From Thioalkalicoccus limnaeus (GTDB taxonomy: Bacteria; Pseudomonadota; Gammaproteobacteria; Chromatiales; Chromatiaceae): 64,000 nucleotides of DNA. The notes beneath the pieces are model-generated. The model was not told the origin of the DNA and made no database searches. It saw only the letters and a program-made list of their open reading frames with translations. The stretch spans positions 1-64,000 of the forward strand of contig NZ_JBDKXB010000015.1 in the NCBI RefSeq assembly GCF_041197575.1, written 5' to 3'. Below are positions 44,941-52,313 of the stretch, piece after piece (the first letter of the stretch is position 1; every line of letters starts with the position of its first letter). Made by a program: the position numbers and the translations under genes.

Positions 44941-45010
44941 ATCTATCAATCAGCATAAACACATCGATATTTGCTTCTTGCTATTTTAGAATTTTCTTAT
45001 ATTCTTGTGA
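44941..45010 (+). promoter_or_regulatory. AT-rich promoter region of the sulfur globule gene
   Basis: A conspicuously AT-rich stretch in a GC-rich genome, 66-135 bases before the start codon. TAGAAT (44989-44994) could serve as -10, but no convincing -35 stands at the right distance, so the exact promoter is unresolved. Confidence 0.35.
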
Positions 45011-45075
45011 ACTGTTGGCGCCGCAAACGCCTCCTCGTCACGACGAACGACAACCAACGATATCTGGAGAACTGT

Positions 45076-45456
45076 ATGAAGAAGCTTGCTACTGCCGCCG
45101 CGATCGCCGCCCTGCTGGGCGTTTCCGCCTCCGCCAGCGCTTGGTGGGGCGGCCCGGGTTGGGGTGGCCCCGGTTACGGCGGCAACGACTGGTTCAACGA
45201 CATGTTCGGCGACGGCTACGGCGATTTCAACATGAGCATGAGCGGTGGTGGCCGTGGCTGGGGCCGCGGTAACAACCGTTATCGTGACTACTATGGCTAT
45301 GGCCCGTACGGCTACGGCGCCCCGCATGGCTGGGGTGCGCCCTACGGTTGGGGTGGTGCTCCCTACTATGGCGGTGGTCACCCGTACGGCTACCCTTACG
45401 GCGCGCCGATGGCCCCTGGCGCCCCGGTGGCCCCGGCCCAGCCTGACGCGAAGTAA
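45076..45456 (+). CDS. Sulfur globule envelope protein (SgpA/B/C-like)
   Basis: A 126-residue protein with signal peptide MKKLATAAAIAALLGVSASA cut before WWGGPGWG. The mature part is about half glycine, tyrosine, tryptophan and proline, in loose repeats such as GPYGYGAPHGWGAPYGWGG, with NMSMSGGGRGWGRGN in the middle and a proline/alanine tail. Signal and composition match the envelope proteins of intracellular-periplasmic sulfur globules of Allochromatium-type bacteria. The ATG at 45076 has GGAGA upstream. It has its own AT-rich leader and a strong terminator, fitting a highly expressed single gene. Which Sgp paralogue it is cannot be decided. Confidence 0.85.
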   Translation: MKKLATAAAIAALLGVSASASAWWGGPGWGGPGYGGNDWFNDMFGDGYGDFNMSMSGGGRGWGRGNNRYRDYYGYGPYGYGAPHGWGAPYGWGGAPYYGGGHPYGYPYGAPMAPGAPVAPAQPDAK

Positions 45457-45512
45457 GGCTTAGGCCAGTGGAGACTCGCAGTCCGAGATCACTCGGGCTG
45501 CGGTGGATTCGG

Positions 45513-45554
45513 ACGGCCGCCGCCCCCTGTCGGGGTCGGCGGCCGTTTTCTTTT
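45513..45554 (+). terminator. Rho-independent terminator after the sulfur globule gene
   Basis: A perfect 10-base stem ACGGCCGCCG/CGGCGGCCGT (45513-45522, 45537-45546) with an inner CCCC/GGGG extension, followed by TTTTCTTTT. This is the strongest intrinsic terminator in the window. The rest of the 308-base spacer up to 45764 holds no supportable gene. Confidence 0.88.
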
Positions 45555-45764
45555 GGTCACCGCCAGTCTGGCGGAACCGCGCCGTTCCAGGACGGTGCAT
45601 CGCGAATCGAGCGCTGGCCAGGACCAGCTCCGTGTCGCTGGTCGCGAGCATCGCGCAAACACCGGCGACGCGCCGTGAATGCATCCTCGCCGACGCGACC
45701 GCGATGTCACGCCCGCCGATGATCGCGCCATACGGCAGCGTTCGGGCCATTCAGAACGCGGTGG

Positions 45765-47057
45765 TCACCGAATCAGCGTCAGCCAGCCGGCCAGTGCCAG
45801 CAGCGTCACCAGCAGCACCGGCGGCGTGATCAGGATGCCGATCTTGAAGTACTGCCCCCAGGTGATCTTGATGCCGCGGCGCGCGAGGACATGCAGCCAC
45901 AGCAGGGTGGCGAGACTCCCGATCGGCGTGATCTTGGGTCCGAGGTCGGAGCCGATGACATTCGCATAGATCATCGCCTCCTTGACCAACCCGGTCGTGT
46001 TGGCCTCGTCGATGGACAGGGCTACGACCATGACCGCCGGCATGTTGTTCATGACCGAAGACAAGAAGGCGGCGATGAAACCAGTGCCGACCGCCGCGGC
46101 CGTGATGCCGAACTGGGCGATCCAGTCCAGAAGCCCGGCGATATTGGCGGTCAGACCAGCGTTGCGCAGCCCATAGACGACCAGGTACATGCCGATCGAG
46201 AAGATCACGACCTGCCACGGGGCGCTGACCAGGACCCGCCGGATCGAGATCGCGTGGCCGCGAGCGGCCACAACGAGCAGGATCGCGGCGCCAAGACCGA
46301 CGATTGCCGAGATCGGCACCCCCATCGGCTCGATCACAAGGAACGAGATCAGCAGCAAGGCCAACACGGCCCACCCGGCCTTGAACACGGCCGGATCCTT
46401 GATCGCCTGCTCGGGACGGCGCAGCCCGGCCAGGGCGTAAGTCCGCGGGATCTGTTTGCGGAAGAAGAGATACAGGACTGCGAGCGATGCCGCGACCGAC
46501 ACGAGATTGACGACGACCATCACGGTTGCATACTCGAGGAAACCGATGCCGAAGAAGTCTGCCGAGACGATGTTGACGAGGTTCGAGATGACCAGCGGCA
46601 GACTCGCCGTGTCGGCGATGAAGCCGGCGGCGATCACGAAGGCGAAGGCCGCCCCGGCGGAGAAGCCGAGGGCCAACAGCATTTCGAGCACGATCGGGGT
46701 CAACATCAGTGCCGCCCCGTCGTTGGCGAACATCGCGGCGACGGCCGCGCCGAGCAGAACGATGAAGGCATAGAGCCGCGGCCCGCTGCCGCCCCCCCAA
46801 CGCGCCACGTGCAGCGCCGCCCATTCGAAAAACCCGGCCTCATCGAGCAGCAACGAGATGATGATGATGAAGACGAAGGTCAGGGTCGCGTTCCAGACGA
46901 TATCGACGACGATCGGCACATCCGAGAACTGCACGACACCGGTGGCGAGTGCCAGTGCCGCGCCGGCCAGCGCGCTCCAGCCGATCCCGAGCCCCTTCGG
47001 CTGCCAGATGACGAAGGTGATGGTGACGACGAAGATCGTCAGGGCTATCAACAACAT
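45765..47057 (-). CDS. arsB: ArsB-family arsenite/anion efflux permease
   Basis: A 430-residue polytopic (about 11-12 TM) membrane protein of the ArsB/NhaD ion-transporter superfamily. Family segments include FANDGAALMLTPIVLEML, GFIADTASLPLVISNLVNIV, SSVMNNMPAVMVVALSI and VIGSDLGPKITPIGSLATLL, which fit ArsB closely. It would export arsenite using the membrane potential. The ATG at 47055-47057 has AAGGA upstream. No arsR or arsC stands next to it; the nearest gene is a CBS-domain protein 75 bases upstream in the same direction. Confidence 0.88.
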   Translation of the reverse strand: MLLIALTIFVVTITFVIWQPKGLGIGWSALAGAALALATGVVQFSDVPIVVDIVWNATLTFVFIIIISLLLDEAGFFEWAALHVARWGGGSGPRLYAFIVLLGAAVAAMFANDGAALMLTPIVLEMLLALGFSAGAAFAFVIAAGFIADTASLPLVISNLVNIVSADFFGIGFLEYATVMVVVNLVSVAASLAVLYLFFRKQIPRTYALAGLRRPEQAIKDPAVFKAGWAVLALLLISFLVIEPMGVPISAIVGLGAAILLVVAARGHAISIRRVLVSAPWQVVIFSIGMYLVVYGLRNAGLTANIAGLLDWIAQFGITAAAVGTGFIAAFLSSVMNNMPAVMVVALSIDEANTTGLVKEAMIYANVIGSDLGPKITPIGSLATLLWLHVLARRGIKITWGQYFKIGILITPPVLLVTLLALAGWLTLIR

Positions 47058-47132
47058 GAGATGGTCCTTAGGCTTTTGCGGTCGATTCGAGCAACGGCCG
47101 GTCCGGGTTGCGACCGGCCACCAGGCGCAGGG

Positions 47133-47618
47133 TCAGGGGTCGGCCCGAAACGGATTGCAGCAATCGGGGTCGTCGGCCAGGCAGCGGAGCAGATCGAAAC
47201 GCGACACCAGCCCGACCAGGCGGTCATCCTCGGTCACCGGCAGGGCCTGCACCCGGTGCTCGAGAAACATGCGGGCCGCGACCGTCATGTCGTCGTCCGG
47301 CGTCAATGTCACCGGTTTGCGCGTCATGACCTCGCCCGCGGTGCGACCGGAGGTCCGATTCGGCCCATTGTTCGAGGCGTCGCGGACCGGCGAGCGGTAA
47401 TAGGACTCCTTCCACCAGGCCTCGCGCTCCTCGATCCGCTCGTCCGCGAGCCGGTGAGTCAGATCGCCGGAGGTCACGATACCGACCAGTCGACCCTGAT
47501 CGTCGATGACGGGCACACCGTTGATCCGTTGCTGCACCAGCAGTCGCGCGACCTCCTGGATTGGCGTATCCGGCGTCACGCAGCACGGATCCGGGCTCAT
47601 GAAATCACCTATACGCAT
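47133..47618 (-). CDS. CBS-domain protein
   Basis: A 161-residue protein made of two CBS domains. The first is MRIGDFMSPDPCCVTPDTPI..INGVPVIDDQGRLVGIVTSGDL; the second is AGEVMTRKPVTLTPDDDMTV..QALPVTEDDRLVGLVSRFDLL. Between them is an insert (EEREAWWKESYYRSP) seen in bacterial stand-alone CBS pairs. CBS pairs bind adenosine nucleotides and sense energy state. The ATG at 47616-47618 starts the first domain. It precedes the ArsB-type permease in the same orientation, but a functional link is unproven. Confidence 0.9.
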   Translation of the reverse strand: MRIGDFMSPDPCCVTPDTPIQEVARLLVQQRINGVPVIDDQGRLVGIVTSGDLTHRLADERIEEREAWWKESYYRSPVRDASNNGPNRTSGRTAGEVMTRKPVTLTPDDDMTVAARMFLEHRVQALPVTEDDRLVGLVSRFDLLRCLADDPDCCNPFRADP

Positions 47619-47861
47619 CTCGAAGTCCTCGCCGTGAAAGAGCCTTTTCGCCAAAGAATACGATCTCTAGAATATACCGCAAATCATATTCACAGATATC
47701 CCGGCGACCTCGCAACGCCTTCTTGGTCAGGTTACATTGGGTCGCCCGACGCGGCCGTGGACCGAACAGCGGTCCGTGTCTCGCGCGAACCGCCGTACGA
47801 TTTCCGGGTCCGAAGGCCCGTCGACGATGATTCTGAACCCCCTCTCCAATGGAGTTCCGCC

Positions 47862-48392
47862 ATGCCCGTGCCCACCCCTCGCCTGATCTGGTCAAGCATA
47901 GCTTTGGGGGCAGGCGGTGTCGTGCTGCTGAGCATCGGCCTGACCGAGTGGTTCAACCTGCATCCTTGCCATCTGTGCATCTTCCAGCGCCTGCTGTTCA
48001 TGATACTGGCTGTCCTGGCGCTGACCGCAGCGCTGTTTGCCACCGGTCGTGGCGGACGGATCCTGGGCTTCGCCGTGGCGCTGACGGCCGCTGCCGGGCT
48101 CGCCACGGCCCTCTACCAGAGCTTTCTGGAGCGTCAACCGCCATCGATGGACTTCTCGTGTGTGGGTGCGGAACCCACGCTCATCGAGCGCCTCGTCGAA
48201 CGGCTCGGCGAATGGCAACCGCTGCTGTTCCTCGCGACCGGCTTCTGTGACGAGATGGGTCCGCAGTTTCTTGGCCTTTCGCTCGCCAACGCCGCACTGG
48301 TCGGCTTCCTGATGGCCCTGATCGCCGCCGTTGCCGCGCTGATGCGTCACGGGCAAGCCCCGAACGTGCAACCGAGGCGCGACGCGATCTGA
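47862..48392 (+). CDS. dsbB: Disulfide bond formation protein DsbB
   Basis: A 176-residue four-helix membrane protein that reoxidises DsbA and passes electrons to quinone. The first periplasmic loop has C36 and C39 (HPCHLCIFQR); the second has C100 (MDFSC) and C129 (ATGFCDEMG). Spacing and topology match DsbB. The ATG at 47862 follows GGAG. Oxidised cysteine pairs are relevant to the many exported cytochromes here. Confidence 0.93.
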   Translation: MPVPTPRLIWSSIALGAGGVVLLSIGLTEWFNLHPCHLCIFQRLLFMILAVLALTAALFATGRGGRILGFAVALTAAAGLATALYQSFLERQPPSMDFSCVGAEPTLIERLVERLGEWQPLLFLATGFCDEMGPQFLGLSLANAALVGFLMALIAAVAALMRHGQAPNVQPRRDAI

Positions 48393-48441
48393 CCCGAAGC
48401 GCATCCCTCACGGGCAAGGGATGCTTGACTGGGCGGGGGCT

Positions 48442-48457
48442 TGTCGCAAAGCCGACA
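48442..48457 (+). promoter_or_regulatory. NifA upstream activator site
   Basis: TGTCGCAAAGCCGACA fits TGT-N10-ACA exactly and is itself a TGTCG/CGACA dyad. It lies about 130 bases upstream of the predicted start of the nifV transcript, within the normal range for NifA. The internal T of the extended consensus (TGT-N4-T-N5-ACA) is A here. Confidence 0.7.
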
Positions 48458-48552
48458 GGTGGTCAGCCAAGCGCTGTCACGAAGAGAGCAACAGGTGCCC
48501 GCGGCCGGCTGAACCGCCGCAGTGCCGCGGGCCGGCCGCGAAGGCCCAGAGA

Positions 48553-48568
48553 TGGTCCGTGTTTTGCA
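48553..48568 (+). promoter_or_regulatory. Sigma-54 (-24/-12) promoter of nifV
   Basis: TGGTCCG-N4-TTGCA matches the sigma-54 consensus TGGCACG-N4-TTGCA at 10 of the 12 defined bases, with the GG and GC doublets correctly spaced. Predicted transcription start is near 48580, about 24 bases before the nifV ATG. Confidence 0.75.
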
Positions 48569-48602
48569 TGCCTCCCGCTATAGAACCGCGGGAGCCCCCT
48601 CG

Positions 48603-49847
48603 ATGCACCAAAATCGACCCATCGTCACGATCAACGACACGACGCTACGCGATGGCGAGCAGTCGGCCGGTGTCGCCTTTTCGCTCGGCGAGAAGCTCGC
48701 GATCGCGCAGGGGCTCGACGCGCTCGGGGTCCCGGAACTCGAGGTCGGCATCCCGGCGATGGGCGACGAGGAGCGCGAATCGATCCGCGCCGTCGCCGAT
48801 CTGGGCCTGCGGGCGCGCCTGATGGTCTGGAGCCGAATGCGTGCCGATGACCTTCGACATTGCGCCGATCTCGGCGTCGCCTTGATCGACCTGTCGATAC
48901 CGGTCTCGGATCAGCAGATCGCCGGCAAGCTGCGCAGGGATCGCGCCTGGGTGCTGCGACAAATCGAGCAGCAGGTGGCGGCAGCCATGGATCTAGGGCT
49001 CGAGGTCTGCGTCGGTGCCGAGGATGCGTCGCGGGCCGATGTCGAATTCCTGTGGCGGGTCGCCGAGACGGCGCAAAAGGCCGGCGCCCGCCGGCTGCGA
49101 TTCGCCGATACGCTGGGCCTCATGGAGCCCTTCGGCCTGTTCGAGCGAATCCGTGAACTTCGCGCGATCGTCGACCTGGAGATCGAGATGCACGCCCACG
49201 ACGACCTGGGTCTCGCGACCGCGAACAGCCTGGCCGCGGCGCGGGGCGGTGCGACCCACATCAACACCACGGTCCATGGCCTCGGCGAGCGGGCCGGCAA
49301 TGCGCCGCTCGAGGAGGTCGTCATGGGCCTGAAACACCTTCACGGGATCGCGACCGGCGTCGAGCTGGGCGGGTTCTCGGCCTTGTCGCGGCTGGTGGCC
49401 CGGGCCTCCGGCCGGCCCGTCGCCTGGCACAAGAGCCTGGTCGGGGCCGGGGCCTTCACGCACGAGTCGGGCATTCATGTCGATGGGCTGATCAAGGACC
49501 CGCTGAATTATCAGGGCGTCGACCCCAGCGAGATCGGACGCCGCCACCAACTGGTTCTCGGCAAGCATTCGGGGCGTCAAGGCGTGCGCCGCGCCTACGC
49601 CGATCTGTTGCAGATGGACCTCGACCCAGCCGAGGCGGAACGGCTGCTGCCGCTGGTCCGCCGCTACGTTACACGGACCAAGCGCCCGCCCAAGGCCGCA
49701 GCCTTGAAACGCTTCCTGCGCGAGGTCCGGCGCGCGCCATCGAACCACGCCTGGTCGTTGGGCAGGCTCGAGCGGCCAAACGATCCAGCCGCGGTCAAGG
49801 ACGAAACGATCCGGCACCGCGTCGCAGCGACGGCCCCTATCTTCTGA
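48603..49847 (+). CDS. nifV: Homocitrate synthase NifV
   Basis: A 414-residue enzyme condensing acetyl-CoA and 2-oxoglutarate to homocitrate, the organic ligand of the nitrogenase FeMo-cofactor. TIM-barrel motifs are NDTTLRDGEQSAGVAF, MHAHDDLGLATANSLAAARGG and VHGLGERAGNAPLEEV. It lacks the C-terminal regulatory domain of LeuA, which separates it from leuA at 40034. The ATG at 48603 follows GGGAG. It is first in nifV-W-Z-M and sits behind the sigma-54 promoter and NifA site. Confidence 0.94.
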   Translation: MHQNRPIVTINDTTLRDGEQSAGVAFSLGEKLAIAQGLDALGVPELEVGIPAMGDEERESIRAVADLGLRARLMVWSRMRADDLRHCADLGVALIDLSIPVSDQQIAGKLRRDRAWVLRQIEQQVAAAMDLGLEVCVGAEDASRADVEFLWRVAETAQKAGARRLRFADTLGLMEPFGLFERIRELRAIVDLEIEMHAHDDLGLATANSLAAARGGATHINTTVHGLGERAGNAPLEEVVMGLKHLHGIATGVELGGFSALSRLVARASGRPVAWHKSLVGAGAFTHESGIHVDGLIKDPLNYQGVDPSEIGRRHQLVLGKHSGRQGVRRAYADLLQMDLDPAEAERLLPLVRRYVTRTKRPPKAAALKRFLREVRRAPSNHAWSLGRLERPNDPAAVKDETIRHRVAATAPIF

Positions 49848-49870
49848 CCATGACCCGATCGGAGACCGAT

Positions 49871-50215
49871 ATGACCGACGACGAACTTGAACAAGACCTG
49901 AGCGAACTGACCAGCGCCGAGGACTTTCTCGACTATTTCGGTATCCATTACGAGCCGGCGGTGGTCCAGGTCTACCGCCTGCATATCCTGCAGCGCTTCC
50001 ACGACTACCTCGCCGAGATCGACGAGATGCCAGACCAGGCCGCAATCCGTTGGAATCTCTACGCCGAACGGCTGGGCTGGGCCTACCGGGATTTCCTGAT
50101 CTCGGATGCGCGCACCGAGAAGGTCTTTCGGGTGTTTCAACCCCGCCCGCCACGCTCGGTCAACGTGACCTTTGGCAAACTCGCCGAGCAGCGCTCCGAT
50201 GCGTCCCAGGTTTGA
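49871..50215 (+). CDS. nifW: Nitrogenase stabilizing/protective protein NifW
   Basis: A 114-residue protein with the NifW core LSELTSAEDFLDYFGIHYEP and VVQVYRLHILQRFHDYL, ending VFRVFQPRPPRSVNVTFGKL. NifW protects or helps mature the MoFe protein. I prefer the ATG at 49871 because GGAG lies six bases upstream; another in-frame ATG is at 49850. It overlaps nifZ by 17 bases. Confidence 0.93.
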   Translation: MTDDELEQDLSELTSAEDFLDYFGIHYEPAVVQVYRLHILQRFHDYLAEIDEMPDQAAIRWNLYAERLGWAYRDFLISDARTEKVFRVFQPRPPRSVNVTFGKLAEQRSDASQV

Positions 50216-50660
50216 CTATGGCGACGAGGTGCGCGTGCGGCGCAACGTCCGCAACGACGGCACCTTTCCCGGCTCGGCGCGTGGAGCCCTGCTGGTCCGG
50301 CGCGGCCTGGTCGGCCATGTCCGGGATATCGGAACCTTCCTGCAGGATCAGATCATCTACTCGGTCCATTTCCTCGACGTCGATCTGGTCGTCGGCTGCC
50401 GCGAGGAAGAACTGCAGGCCGCCGACGACCCCTGGATCGCCAGCCGTTTCGAGTCCCGGGAGTTGGTTGCCGCGGCCAGACCCCTGGGGCGGAGCGGTCG
50501 GGTCCTGGTCGAGCCCGGCGAGGTCGGCGAGGTCATCAAGGTGATCCGTGACCAGGATCGAGGTGTCTGTTACCACGTCCATTTCGCCGGGCGCGGGACG
50601 CTTCAGGTAGCGGAGACCGCCCTGACCTGGCCCCATGACGCCGAGGAGGCCGCCCTATGA
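50199..50660 (+). CDS. nifZ: Nitrogen fixation protein NifZ
   Basis: A 153-residue protein with two SH3-like NifZ repeats: FDYGDEVRVRRNVRNDGTFP..RGLVGHVRDIGTFL in the first half and LVEPGEVGEVIKVIRDQDRG in the second. NifZ helps form the second P-cluster of the MoFe protein. It starts inside nifW and ends in an ATGA overlap with nifM. Confidence 0.93.
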   Translation: MRPRFDYGDEVRVRRNVRNDGTFPGSARGALLVRRGLVGHVRDIGTFLQDQIIYSVHFLDVDLVVGCREEELQAADDPWIASRFESRELVAAARPLGRSGRVLVEPGEVGEVIKVIRDQDRGVCYHVHFAGRGTLQVAETALTWPHDAEEAAL

Positions 50661-51553
50661 CGTCCACCGTTCGGCCCGCGACCGCGCGATCGCCGGCCTA
50701 TCGCTACCATCTGCTGCGCGCCGCCACCGAGCGCCATGGTCGCGACCCGGCCCATCTCGAGCCAGATGAGCTCGCGCGGGCCGCCCGCCAGGCCGATCAG
50801 AGCCTGCGACTGGAGACCATGGTCCTGGCCTCGGCCGAGGCCGGCGGGGTCGTTATCTCCGAGGGAGAACTCGATGCATCGGTCGCCGCGATCACGACCC
50901 GGTATGCCGACCCGGCCGAGATGGCCGAGGATCTCGCGCGCAACGGTCTCGACGAACCAGCGCTGCGCGCGGCCCTGCGTCGAGAGCTGGTCTTCGACGC
51001 CGTGATGCGCCGAGTCGGGGCGCGGCACGCCCTGGTCACCGACGACGAAATCCGCCAATTCCACGCCCGAGCGCCCGAGCGCTTCGCCCGCCCCGAGCGG
51101 CGCACCGTCAGCCAGATCCTGATCACGATCAACGCCGCCTTCGCCGAAAACCAGCGCGCCGTCGCGCTGGCCCGCAGCGAGGCGCTGGCCGCAGCGCTCG
51201 AGCTCGACCCGGAGAGCTTCGCCGATCTCGCCCGACGTCATTCGGAGTGCCCAAGCGCGCTGTCTGGCGGACAGCTCGGGACCGTGGCTCGTGGGCAACT
51301 GTACCCGGAACTCGACCGGGTGCTATTCCGTCTCGTTGAAGGGGAGATCGCCGGTCCGATCGAAAGCGAGATCGGTCTGCACCTGCTGCGTTGCGACCGG
51401 GTCCTGCCGGCCGCGTCGCCGAGTCTGGCCGAGATCCGCGAACAGATCCGCGCCTTTCTCGTTCAGCGTCGCCGCCGGGCCGCGCAGCAAGCCTGGATCA
51501 CCGCGCTGAAACAGGAGTGCGGCGCGGCCGATTTCGCGACGACCGAAGGCTGA
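50657..51553 (+). CDS. nifM: NifM peptidyl-prolyl isomerase
   Basis: A 298-residue protein with an N-terminal helical domain and a C-terminal PpiC/parvulin domain (RRTVSQILITINAAFAENQ, FADLARRHSECPSALSGGQL, YPELDRVLFRLVEGEIAGPI). NifM is needed for active NifH (Fe protein). The ATG lies in the nifZ stop (ATGA). It is the last gene of nifVWZM; a convergent cytochrome b gene follows about 100 bases later. Confidence 0.93.
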   Translation: MTSTVRPATARSPAYRYHLLRAATERHGRDPAHLEPDELARAARQADQSLRLETMVLASAEAGGVVISEGELDASVAAITTRYADPAEMAEDLARNGLDEPALRAALRRELVFDAVMRRVGARHALVTDDEIRQFHARAPERFARPERRTVSQILITINAAFAENQRAVALARSEALAAALELDPESFADLARRHSECPSALSGGQLGTVARGQLYPELDRVLFRLVEGEIAGPIESEIGLHLLRCDRVLPAASPSLAEIREQIRAFLVQRRRRAAQQAWITALKQECGAADFATTEG

Positions 51554-51656
51554 CCCCGGCCGCCGGCCCGCCGAACCCCTCGGCCGCCCGGCGGATGTCG
51601 CCGGCCGACCCGCGTCCCGCTGAGATGTCGCAGACGAAGGCCGGCGATGGGCTCCG

Positions 51657-52313
51657 TCAGCGGATCATCGCCGGCTGATCCTTTTCGAGATAAGCCACCT
51701 CTTCCGGCGTCAATTCCACCTTGTCGAAACCGGTCAGCATCGGACGCACATGCTCCCGGAACGAGTGACCCGTGGTCAGCATATACACGTGGATCAGCGC
51801 GAAGACCAGGATCGCGAAGGCGGCGCCGGTATGAACCAGCGCGATGCCCTCGAGCCAGGCGCTCGCGTGCGGCAGGTCGCGCCACAGGAAATAGACCATA
51901 TAGGCGATCCCGGTCACCCAGATCAGCGGAAAGAGCACGATCTTCAACATCAGATAGGCCAGCGCCTGAAGCGGATTGTGCTTGCGCCAGAAGGCCTTGC
52001 GATACGGATGGCGCTCGCCCTGGAAGATCCCATAGCTATAGAAACGCAGGACCTTCCACAGGCCCACGCCGGTCGGCAGGAAGTGTCGCCAGGTCTCGGT
52101 CGTGAACAGCCAGAAGACGCTGAAGGCCCAGAGCACCAACAGGGCGAATGCAGCATAGGTGTGCAGGGTCACCGCTGTCTCGAAATCCAGAAGTCCATGA
52201 AAGCCGTGCAGGCCGAAACCCGTGAACATCAGCACCAGGATCAACACCATCTGCGCCCAGTGCCAGAAGCGCTCGAAGCGCCCGAAGATCAGGACCTCAC
52301 GCGTGACCATCAT
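51657..52313 (-). CDS. Membrane cytochrome b (b561-like) partner of the octaheme cytochrome
   Basis: A 218-residue four-helix cytochrome b. Candidate haem histidines lie in RFERFWHWAQMVLIL, VTLHTYAAFALLV and FALIHVYMLTTGHSFREHVR. It starts MMVTREVLIFGRF and ends in a short charged tail. The gene overlaps the 3' end of the octaheme cytochrome gene by 17 bases, so the two form a unit: this subunit exchanges electrons with the quinone pool and the periplasmic octaheme protein with a sulfur (or nitrogen) compound. Confidence 0.9.
   Translation of the reverse strand: MMVTREVLIFGRFERFWHWAQMVLILVLMFTGFGLHGFHGLLDFETAVTLHTYAAFALLVLWAFSVFWLFTTETWRHFLPTGVGLWKVLRFYSYGIFQGERHPYRKAFWRKHNPLQALAYLMLKIVLFPLIWVTGIAYMVYFLWRDLPHASAWLEGIALVHTGAAFAILVFALIHVYMLTTGHSFREHVRPMLTGFDKVELTPEEVAYLEKDQPAMIR

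Noticed and set aside
45460..45750. Minus-strand 96-codon frame after the sulfur globule gene
   Set aside because: It crosses the strong terminator hairpin, has no ribosome site and matches no family I know.
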